Shown piece after piece: positions 1-8,436 of a stretch of 64,000 nt of DNA (its first letter is position 1; each line of letters begins with the position of its first letter). The position numbers and the translations under genes were made by a program. A model generated the notes under the pieces. The model was not told the DNA's origin and ran no database searches. It saw only the letters and a list, made by a program, of their open reading frames with translations. Origin of the DNA: Mesostigma viride (taxonomy: Eukaryota; Streptophyta; Mesostigmatophyceae; Mesostigmatales; Mesostigmataceae); contig RPFO01001275.1 in NCBI GenBank assembly GCA_009746045.1, forward strand, positions 88,910 to 152,909, given 5' to 3'.

Positions 1-155
1 CTAGGGGCGCCGACAGAGGGGGGAAGATCATCATGGCTAGACAATGGCTAGAGCGTGGCATCTCAGCAGAGAGCAGCTCTCTGCGTGGGCACAGCATAGC
101 TAAATAAAGCTAGGCATCATCTGGTGTGTGGCACATCGTAGGCACACATGTACAT
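1..155 (-). mobile_element. Half-LINE 3' UTR fragment (left part)
   Basis: This matches the 3' UTR of the ORF1-only LINE seen at 3300-3700 and 25740-26130, in minus orientation. It runs off the left edge of the window. It continues at 1033-1110 after an 870-bp insertion flanked by TGTACAT. A nearly identical stretch lies at 35090-35340. Confidence 0.7.
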
Positions 156-1025
156 CCTAAATACCAGCAAATTCCTTTTATTCGTTACCCTGATATTCAC
201 AGTCTCCTTTCCCACACAGCAAAATATGGTGTTTTTCTTAGTCAGTTACATCGTTTTTCTCGTCTTTGTTCTTATCGTGTCGATTTCATCACGACGCTTG
301 TTGAACTCTTGCATCGTTTGTTGGTCAAAGACTATGACCAAGACATTATGCTCCGTCAAGTCCGGTGTTTTTTGCAACGTCACCCACATCTGTTCGGTGC
401 TGCCCCTTGGCACAAGCTCTACAAACAGGTCGTGGATCGGCTGGATCGCGTAGTACATCTCCGCACATCTGAACCCTGTGGTGCCAGATCTCCTTTGTGG
501 CCGTTCCGAGCCTGGAACGGGATTCGTTGTCCACATCGTCGCGTCGCTGCAGCAACACGATGTTTTCTGGCATACGCGGGCTTTTGGTTCCCGCCGCACA
601 TTTGAAAGTGCTGTCCTCCGGCTTTTTGCCTTTGCACCGTGTGCAGTTCTTGGACGTTTGGAATAGTGGCATGGCTAACGTAATGACTGACTAGCTAGAC
701 CTTTTCAGTGGTTTCCCATTTGCGGGTATTTCCTCGTAAATGGTGGGAGAGCGATCGCAGCAATGGTGCTTACCGCTAGACACGCCCGGCCAGAGGCTCG
801 AAACACACGCCCTGATCAAGCAAGTTGTTTCCGGCCCCACCGTCTAGGTCATCTAGTCGCTCTACACGTAAGCCAGCCATAATTTCAATGCACAAGGCTA
901 CACATTTCCATCACCATTCATATTCATCATCCTCGAACACGCGGACAAGATAACGGCAGGCTCGAGCTACCATGGTCCGGATTCTCCCGATTTCTGGCCT
1001 GCGCTGGTTGCCGGTCTCCTTGACG
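156..1025 (-). mobile_element. Inserted element with Cys-rich ORF, TSD TGTACAT
   Basis: The insertion splits a half-LINE 3' UTR. The 7-bp repeat TGTACAT stands at 149-155 and 1026-1032. Read on the minus strand it begins with a leader (about 1012-960) that also starts half-LINE copy 2 (3718-3790), then carries a cysteine-rich ORF. No 3' tail or terminal inverted repeat is visible. A second, 5'-truncated copy in opposite orientation lies at 12575-13187. Confidence 0.6.
246..672 (-). pseudogene. Cys-rich (CxxC) ORF of a transposable element, frameshifted
   Basis: Reading starts at 672 with MPLFQTSKNCTRCKG. A first Cys-x2-Cys pair with a further Cys follows, and a second Cys-x2-Cys pair (CRACAKG) comes about 75 codons later, suggesting a zinc-binding module. 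The frame then shifts, and the last segment ending at 246 is Lys/Arg-rich. The same residues recur, also frameshifted, at 12835-13160 on the plus strand, so it is a real repeated coding sequence rather than a chance ORF. I do not recognise the family. The shared leader with half-LINEs suggests it belongs to the same LINE group, perhaps an alternative first ORF; that is inference. Confidence 0.4.
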
Positions 1026-1032
1026 TGTACAT

Positions 1033-1110
1033 GGTTATAATAATGGCTAAGGCATCGGCCGGTAGGGGGCCCATACTAGGCGTACATGTACAAGGCCACG
1101 GCTAGGCCTT
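1033..1110 (-). mobile_element. Half-LINE 3' UTR fragment (right part)
   Basis: This continues the fragment at 1-155 beyond the TGTACAT-flanked insertion. It matches 35225-35310 closely. Confidence 0.6.
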
Positions 1111-1114
1111 ACTA

Positions 1115-1288
1115 TTCTTCAAAGAACAGCTAGTAGAGGACATGGGGGGCCTAGGCCTCTCCGTGATTTGGAAGAAGATGATGGACAAGGCCAAGTGGGC
1201 CCAGGTCATAGAGGACAACGAGCCCCCCCCTGTGGGGAAGCGCCCGCGTGTGCAAACCCGTGGGAGGCACGCCAGACAGCTCCCCTAG
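1115..1288 (+). pseudogene. C-terminal fragment of a LINE ORF2 (reverse-transcriptase polyprotein)
   Basis: An open frame of 57 codons ends at TAG 1286-1288. It contains LGLSVIWKKMMDKAKWAQV, a Trp/Lys-rich stretch resembling the extreme C-terminus of LINE RT proteins, then a basic tail. The RT domain itself is missing. About 120 bp of 3' UTR follow, and then the hairpin and AATT-type tail at 1402-1540. This is the only place in the window where a putative RT-encoding ORF runs directly into that 3' end. The assignment rests on composition and context, not on a catalytic motif. Confidence 0.4.
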
Positions 1289-1385
1289 GGCAGCGTGCGG
1301 CTGCCTAGATAGATGATGTAGTTAGAATGCTGTTAGATAGATGTCGTAGGTAGCTGATGTAGATAGATTAGACCGGTGTTTGCAC

Positions 1386-1540
1386 CCATCCATCCATCCA
1401 TCGGGGTTAATGCTCCGTGACTCCCCATGCAACGGGAGCACGAGTCTAATTAATTAATTAATTAATCGGGGTTAATGCTCCGTGACTCCCCAACGGGAGC
1501 ACGAGTCTAATTAATTAATTAATTAATTAATTAATTAATT
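1386..1540 (+). repeat. Two LINE 3' termini: hairpin plus (AATT)n tail
   Basis: A short CATC tract is followed by two tandem copies of a ~50-bp unit. Each holds GCTCCGTGACTCCCC, then AACGGGAGC, then runs of AATT. GCTCC/GGAGC and CTCCC/GGGAG can pair as a hairpin. The same hairpin and tail appear inverted at 30757-30806. The second tail expands to about 30 bp. Confidence 0.65.
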
Positions 1541-1682
1541 ACTATTCTACACTACTACTGCTGTATTCCCCTAAGCTGGGCTGTCTGGAGGTGCTGGGGC
1601 CCGGTCGTGTGCCAGGGCTTGTGGCCGACGTAGATTAATTAATTAATTATTAATTAGGAACATAACTCCGTCGGGAGTATGA
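1541..1682 (-). mobile_element. Half-LINE remnants in minus orientation
   Basis: 1560-1635 on the minus strand reads YVGHKPW and matches the C-terminus of the ORF1 copies. An AATT tract at 1636-1657 and the hairpin ACTCCG-TCGGGAGT at 1666-1680 form the 3' end of another minus-strand copy. The hairpin abuts the 5' end of half-LINE copy 1. Confidence 0.6.
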
Positions 1683-3717
1683 AGGAGACAACCAGCGCAG
1701 GCGAGCCACGAGCCACGAGGTAGCCATGGCTGACGGCGGAGCTCATAACTTTCACGTTTGAGCACCGAATTTAGCCGTGAATATCACAATCGATGCGTCT
1801 TTCTACGACGCACATGCTGATGTAATTTTCCGAAGCCATTACGCAATATACGATGAGCAAACGCCTCTCGACGCAACGCAGCCTGGCGGCTGCGCTCGGC
1901 AATGATAATACGTCTGCAGCTTCGGCTGCAGCTTCGCCCACCGGCCCAGATGGCAACGGTGACACTAGTCGTGCACTGGTGCTCGCCCAGCCTCCCGGGC
2001 TTGCCTCGCCAGATCTGCCTCGCCTGACCCCAAGCGCAGTCGCTCTGCTGAGCCGCCCTGGGAAGAGACCTCCTTTGACATCAACGCCTCCAGCTACTGG
2101 CTCCGCGGCCCAGGAGCCTTCATGGACGACGTGTTTTCCGGCAATCACGCCTCGCTCCTAACCCTGTACGTGCGTGTACCTCACGTCCCACAACCGCGGC
2201 CGCTGGCCTGGTAATGGCCAGCTTGTCGACCCCGCCGAGGCTCTCCCAGTCCTTCACCGCATGAGTCGCCCCAAGCTTCAACGCTTCGCCCTCTGCTCCC
2301 TTGTTGGACGCTCCGAATCCGCAATCTGGGCTTCCCCCCCGCCCCCCACCTTCCCCACCGGCCGAAGCCACCATCCGCACCCTCCGGCTCAAGGAAGCTT
2401 TCGAGCAGCACGTGACCCCTCTTGCCGCAGATGTGGCGGCACTTGGCGGCACGCTGGCTGCTGAGCTTCCCACCATCCCCACCGCCACCGCCACCCTCCT
2501 CGCCTCCACCCCCCCCCCCCTCCGCCTCCACCGACTCCATCACCGCCCAGCTCCGCGACATCGACCAGCGCCTCAAGGATAATGCAATCGCTATCGAGGT
2601 CTTGCAGAACACAGCAGGCCTCACCGCCCAGGCAGTGAAGGACATTGCCGCCATGCCAGCCCCGGCTGGCCTGGCCGGCGATGCTCCTCCCATCACGACC
2701 TGGGCGGACATGCTTAAGCAACATACCACCTCCACCACCTCCGCCGTCGCAGCCCAGCTCCAGCGGCAGACGCTTGACCTCCGCGAGGAGGCCGAGCTCG
2801 CCAAGCGCAGCCTCAACGTCATTGTCAAGAATCTCAAGATGGAGGAAGGTGAGAATTCCGAGAAGCTTGCGCGTGCTTTTGAGAGAGAAATCCTTGATCG
2901 CATGGGCCTTACTGGCCGGTGAGATCGAGCTGGCCGCCCACCGCCTTCCCCGCGCGCGGGGTAAGGCCGGGCCGCCCCCGCTCCTTCTCACCTTTAAGAC
3001 CCCGGCGGACAAGATTTCTTTTCTCAGACGCCGCAAGCGGCTCGAGAAGACTCTCTTCACCCTTGACGACGACTTGACCCTGGCACAGCAACAACGGCGA
3101 CGGGAGCTATGGCCGACCTACCTCCAGCTCCGGCAGACCAAGGCGGGCCAGCCGGTGTACTGGAAGGGGGCGGCCATCTACGTCGGCCACAAGCCCTGGC
3201 AAGCGACCCCCTCGACCACCGCGGCCCCAGCAACTCCAGCCCCAGCCTAGGGGAATACAGCAGTAGTGTAGAATAGTTAGACAGTGGCCTTGTACATGCC
3301 CGCCTATACTACAGGCACTATACCAGCTGAGGCCTAGCCTTTTTAGTCATGTACATGTGTGCCTATGATGAGCCACACTCCAGACGATGCCTAGTTTTAT
3401 TTAGTAATGCTGTGCCCATGCAGAGAGCTGCTCTCTGCTGAGATGCCACGCTCTAGTTTTGGTATAGCCATGATGATCTTCCCCCTCACAGGCATGCTCC
3501 CCCCTTACCCGGGCATAGCGTCTTGTTGTCTCTTTGATAGCGTGATAGACCATGAGGGTGCGGGTGCCCTGGTGCACCTAGAGCAGGGGTAGCTTACATT
3601 CCCACCAGGCTTGCATGAAGTAGCCTAGAATGTATTAAAAGCCATCTGCCCCTTCTCAGGGCTATGTGCTACATCTACTCCCAACGGAGTGATGTTGATA
3701 ATTAATTAATTAATTAA
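1683..3717 (+). mobile_element. Half-LINE copy 1: ORF1-only non-LTR element, end to end
   Basis: The order is a 5' leader from about 1683, an ORF1-like frame (1853-3250), a ~430-bp 3' UTR, the hairpin ACTCCC-AACGG-AGT near 3678-3693, and a TTAA-type tail to 3717. No reverse transcriptase lies between ORF1 and the tail. Target-primed reverse transcription truncates 5' ends, so a copy that keeps ORF1 and the tail but lacks ORF2 cannot be a simple truncation. Copy 3 (25698-27691) has the same structure. Confidence 0.75.
1853..3250 (+). pseudogene. L1-type ORF1 protein (RNA-binding), frameshifted copy 1
   Basis: It begins MSKRLSTQRSLAAALG with a Ser/Ala/Pro-rich N-terminal half. A proline-rich spacer (about 2330-2540) and a helical segment (about 2550-2810) follow. 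The C-terminal half has the layout of L1 ORF1p: an RRM-like region (NVIVKNLKMEEGEN, then AHRLPRARGKAG, then a PLLLTF strand) and a C-terminal domain with LDDDLTLAQQQRRRELWP and YWKGAAIYVGHKPW. In L1 this protein trimerises and coats the element RNA. Breaks occur around 2165, in the C-rich 2330-2520 stretch and near 2922, several at homopolymers. Four copies in the window keep the same domains. Confidence 0.7.
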
Positions 3718-5402
3718 CCAGCGCAGGCCGGCCAGAAATCGGGAGAATCCGGACCATGCCTGGTAGCTCGAGCCGCAGGCCTGCCGTTATCAGTCTTGTC
3801 CGCGTTTTCGAGTCGTTCAGGATGATGAATATGAATGGAGATGGAAATGTAAATGATGGAGAATGAAAAAGCCAACGCGAAATTCCGGCCACGAGGTAGC
3901 CATGGCTGTCGGAGCTCATAACTTTCACGTTTGAGCACCGAATTTAGCCGTGAATATCACTATCGCTTCGTCTTTCTAAGACGCACATGCTGATATAAGT
4001 TTCCGAATCTAAAACGCAATATATGGCAAACAAACGCGCCTCGACGCAACGCAGCCTGGCGGCTGCGCTCGGCAATGAAAATACGTCTGCAGCTCAGGCT
4101 GCAGCTTCGCCATCAGGTCCGGCAGGCGGCGATTGACACTAGTCGTGCACTGGTGGTCGTCCAGCAACCTCCCGGGCTTAACGCCTCGCCATCTGCATCG
4201 CCTGACCCCAAGCGCACCCGCCCAGCCGACAACACAGGAGGATCTTCACGCCCCCCAGAACCGAGCTTTCGGCCCCGGCCTTTCAGGGTCGCAGATTACG
4301 ACTGGGCCAACCCGTCTCCCGGACCGATGCTATGGGCTGCATCTTCTTCGGGGATTACGCTTCGCTTTACGACCTGTGCCTCCATCTCCACGCCATCAAT
4401 CGCCTCCTCGCCGGGCCCGGACGGCGGCCGCTGGGCCAACATGTACCAGCTGTCCGGCTGCCCCCGCCCCCATCTCCAGCACGCCATCCTCAACTCCCTT
4501 CTCCAGCGCTCTGACGGCGAGATCTGGGCTCCATCCCTTTCCGCCCCCACCCTCCGCTCCAATGATCCTCACGGAAGCCTTCCAGCAGCACGTGACCCCC
4601 CTTGCTGCCGACGTAGCAGCAATCGGCGGCACGCTGACTGCTGAACTTCCTCAAATTTCCACCGCCGCCGCCTCCACCTCCGGCACTGCCATTTCCGCCT
4701 CCATGCACTGCCGACATCAAAGCCCAGCTCCTCGACCTCGACCAATTAACGCCTTCAAGCCACCGCCAACGCCCTTGAGAGCTTGCATGACACCGCCGGC
4801 CTCAACGCCCAAGCGGTGAAGGACATCGCCGCCCAGCCGGCGCCTGCTGGCTCGGCCGGCGATGCTCCCTCCACCTGGGCGGACTTGCTTAAGCAGCACA
4901 CCACCTCCACCACCTACACCATCTCGGCACAACTCAAGCAACAAGCCCTCGACCTTCGCGAGGAAGCCGACATCGCCCGGCGCAGCCACAATGTCATCGT
5001 CAAGCACTTCGACCAGCCGGCAGGTGAGACCTCCACGAGCCTTCTTGAGGCATTTAAGCGCGACATTTGTGCCCCCATCAGTGCTACTCACTGGTGAGCT
5101 GGACATGTCGGCTGTCCGCCTCCCCCGCGCGCGGGGGAAGGCTGGCCCGGCACCCGTGCTCCTCACCTTTAAGTACATGGCGGACAAGCTGTCGTTCCGC
5201 CGCAAGAAGCTCTCGGAGACTCGCTTCACGCTGGACGACGACTTGACCCTGGCCCAGCAACAGCGGCGACGCGAGCTATGGCCGACCTACCTCCAGCTCC
5301 GGCAGAGCGCACGGGGGAAGCCGGTATTACTACTACTGGAGGGGGGCGGTCATCCACGTTGACCACAAGCCCTGGCAGCCCCCTCCTGCCACCTCAGACT
5401 AG
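3718..5402 (+). mobile_element. Half-LINE copy 2, split by REL-LINE insertions
   Basis: It starts directly after the tail of copy 1, with a longer leader than copy 1 (3718-4022). ORF1 runs to the stop codon at 5400-5402. The downstream sequence expected from the other copies (about 20 bp with CAGTAGTGTAGA) is found at 11511-11530, beyond the stacked REL-LINEs. Confidence 0.65.
4023..5402 (+). pseudogene. L1-type ORF1 protein, frameshifted copy 2
   Basis: It begins MANKRASTQRSLAAALG. The same C-terminal blocks are present: a helical segment, a strand with ARGKAGPAPVLLTF, LDDDLTLAQQQRRREL, and a final HKPW before TAG at 5400-5402. An in-frame TGA occurs near 4134, and the frame changes several times (near 4640, 4800 and 5090). 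It is clearly diverged from copies 1 and 3, so it was inserted earlier or belongs to a sister lineage. The REL-LINE array starts on the next base after its stop codon. Confidence 0.65.
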
Positions 5403-5413
5403 GAATATATATT
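5403..5413. repeat. GAATATATATT landing site, first of four
   Basis: The same 10-11 bp occur at 5403-5413, 6198-6208, 8426-8436 and 11500-11510 (the last ends TATA). They separate three REL-LINEs in the same orientation. The uninterrupted half-LINE flank reads GGAATACAGCAG, so the original target was probably around GGAATA. Confidence 0.7.
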
Positions 5414-6197
5414 AAAAATATAATTACTTACAGCAGAGTGAAATCACTCAAACCAAAGCAAACGCCCAGCTATAAACCTATATACAGAGCCATGTCAAAG
5501 CTCTATACTACGATAAGACCAATGGAAACGCCTAACGGGAGGAACCTAATAGCCCTGCTGCACCGCAAAATCAGCCCGCGTACGGCGGAGCATGATGTCC
5601 GCCATGGCCCGAGTCAGCGCCACCGACAAGCGCTGACGCCAATATGACGTCCAGGTCCGCGCCGACCATGGGGCCCGCTGGCCCTCCAGGTCCAGCCGGT
5701 CCTCCCGGAGCCGGCAACACTCCTTGAAGAAGGCGGAGGTCAGGGGCCCCATGGCCCCAAACTCCTCCAGGACAAAGGGCACCACACGATGGTGCCCGAC
5801 GTCGCCGTAGGCCAGGAGCTTGGCCCGCTCCGCCCGGTCCGCCGTGTAACCTGCCGTGAGGGAGGCCCCAGCCACGTGGCTAAGAGCCAAGGGCCGCGCC
5901 ACCGAAACGTCAATAAGCAGATGCCGGCCACCCCCCTCAAAGTCCAGCACCACGATGTCAGGCCGGTGGTTGGGGGAATAGAAGGCAGCGCCATCCGCAT
6001 CCTCGGACCGGATGTTCGCGTGGGGGAAAACCGACCGAATCATGGCGAGCACCACCGTCAGGAGGACAGTGTGCAAATACAAATACCAATTCTGATTCTG
6101 TTGGCCCCCCATGCAGGCAAGGTAGTGAGTCCCCGTGGGATCCAGCGGCTGCCCACAGCTACCACAAGGCCGCCCGGCCGGAACAAGAGGCTGCGGG
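5414..6197 (-). mobile_element. REL-LINE family A, copy A1, 5'-truncated
   Basis: The 3' end lies at 5414 and truncation is at about 6197. Over its length it is almost identical to copy A2 (8437-9220); I saw a single clear difference near 5599, which points to recent activity. It carries the last ~215 codons of the RT-endonuclease ORF and the 3' UTR. Confidence 0.8.
5546..6193 (-). pseudogene. REL-endonuclease C-terminus of a LINE RT protein (A1)
   Basis: The frame is open from the truncation point to the stop at 5546. It contains the zinc knuckle CGSCGQP...THYLAC and the PD-(D/E)XK-type core HRPDIVVLD followed by LLIDVSV. The fragment lacks the entire RT domain, so it is a dead 5'-truncated copy. 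Confidence 0.75.
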
Positions 6198-6208
6198 GAA
6201 TATATATT

Positions 6209-8425
6209 CATTGAGAATGATAGATTACGGAGGTGAGATAGGCATGCAACATAAGGAAAAACCCGATAACTGGGAGAATAACCCTGAAGAAATTAATAGT
6301 AATCCGGCGACACAGACATCCAAGGATCACGCCAGCGGCACAAGGTACAACTAACTATACATCACAAAACTACACGCAGCAACAGCGCTGCCGGCCCACC
6401 ATGCAGGCCTGGAAGGGATCTAGACCGCATGGGTCGCGACAAAGTCGGCCCGGGTGCGGCGGAATAACACATCAGCCACGGTGCGACATCAGTGACAGGC
6501 GCTGCCGCCAATACGAGGACCACGTGCGGGCCGACCACGGGGCGGTCTGACCCTCGAGGTCGAGGCGGTCTTCACGGCGCTGGCAGCACTCGTGGAAAAA
6601 CTCCGCTGTCTTGGGGCCCATGGCCCCGAACTCCTCAAGGACAAAGGGGATGACCCGGTGGGGCCCGCCACATTGCCGTAGGAGGCAAACTTGTCGCGCT
6701 CAGCCACAGCGGCAGCAGCGCCGGCATCCACAGCCGCCCGGAGGATGTGGCGACCGGAAAGCGGCCGAGCCACGGAGACATCGATGAGCAGGTGGCAACC
6801 CTGCCCGTCGTAGTCAAGCACGGTAATGTCGGGGCGGTGGTTGGGTGAGTAGAGGGCGGCCCCATCCGCGTCCTCGCACTTGATGGTGGAGTGGGGAAAG
6901 ACCGACCGAACCATGGCACACACCACCCGGAGGAGAGCGGTATGGAGATAGAGGAACCAGTTCTGGTTCTGCTGGCCACCCATGCACGCGATGTAGTGCG
7001 TCCCAGTAGTATCCAGAGCAAGCCCGCAGCTGCCGCAGGACGCACCCGCCGTGATGAGAGGTTGCGGGGCAAAGAGCTGGTGGCGGAGAGCGATGGCGTA
7101 AAGGGCCGGAACCAGCGTGAACAAAGGGCTCATGGGGAGGGCGCGCAGGAATGCGGACCCCACGCTCCCCTCAAGGGAAACGGAGTGAAGCCAAGCCTTC
7201 CCCTGATCGTTCAAGCTCGCATGCAGACCCATCCAGTCGGCACAGTGTAGTATACCCGCGTAGGTCTTTTGTTGTTTTTCATGAACGCAGGCAGGGAAGA
7301 CACTAGGACTGACGACAGTGGACACGCCGGGCGTGCCCCGGGGCAGGCGACGGTGGACGGCCTGAGCGGGGCGGACGAGGTCGCAAGCCTGCTGGATCTC
7401 GAGGTTACGGAATCCTGCACAGCCTGCACAAAGGGGAAGGGGGATGGGGTGACCAAGTCGGGAATGGCGCTGACGGCGCTGGGGACCAACCGGCGGATCT
7501 CCGCCCAGGCCTGAGCAACAGAGCCAAGGAAGGCGGCGGGGGCGAGGCGGGCGGCGCGGGTGAGCCCACACCCGCCCATGCGGCAGGGGAGGGTGGCCAA
7601 GCGCATGGAGTGAGCTGGCAGGCTAGGGCCGGGGAGGAGCACCTGCAAGGCGGCCTGAATGCGCTCCTCATGGCCTTCCGCGGCAAGCCGCACCAAGTGG
7701 GGGCCGGGAGCGCCACGGAGCCAGTGAACCACCCGCGGGTGGGCGCAAAACCACAGGAGGAGCCCTTTGGTCTGGGGGTCCTTGAGGCGCGCCCAAGTCT
7801 CGAGGACATGGGTGCGCTGTTCCACGGTGGCCTGGAGCTCCTCTTCGACGTAGGCAGGGTCACCCACAGGGACGCCCAGGCACGAGAAACCACGCGCCCT
7901 TGCCAATGCCCCCGGCGGGATAGCCGCGGGGAAGCCAGAGCAGTCCCCCTGGGGCGAAAAGACTGCACACTTGGGGAGGGTGAGGCGAAGGTTGATGGCC
8001 GCCATGGCCACTTCAAGGGCAGCCAGGGCGGCAATTACCACAGCGTCGGCCGGGCCAAGGGCATAGATATCGTCCATATAGGCGAGGAGCACGACATCCG
8101 GGTGCGCAGCGTGGACACCTTGGAGAGCCTTGTGCAGCGGGGCAGACAGGTAAAAGGGGCCGAGGGGGTCACCTTGCTGGGTTCCCGTGCGGGAAGCGAT
8201 GTCGGCGAACGTCCCATCCTCCATGAGGAAGGAGAGTTGAGTGGGTTCGCCGTAGCAGGCTGCTGTCCACGCAAGAAGGTCAGGGAACGCCTCGCCGACG
8301 GCCTCAAAGATGCTAGCCTTGGTGACAGCATTGAACGCATTGTGGCAATCCACCTTCAGCGCCACATGGGTCGGATGCGTCTCGAGGTAGGCCTGAACTG
8401 TGTGCACGATGATGTCGCTTTTTAG
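6209..8425 (-). mobile_element. REL-LINE family B, 5'-truncated
   Basis: A diverged relative of family A with a different 3' UTR (6209-6419). It is bounded on both sides by GAATATATATT. Its 5' truncation (8424) falls in the RT domain, directly against the 3' end of copy A2. Confidence 0.75.
6420..8423 (-). pseudogene. R2/R4-like reverse transcriptase with REL endonuclease (family B)
   Basis: From 8423 the frame enters the RT domain: motif A KVDCHNAFN, motif B GTQQGDPLG, motif C YMDD (8080-8069). A frameshift near 7420 moves to a second frame with the knuckle CGSCGLA...THYIAC and HRPDITVLD...LLIDVSV. Another frameshift near 6665 precedes the C-terminus, which ends at the stop 6420-6422. RT and endonuclease motifs are intact at the residue level but the chain is broken. 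The N-terminal region before motif A is missing because of 5' truncation. Confidence 0.75.
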
Positions 8426-8436
8426 GAATATATATT

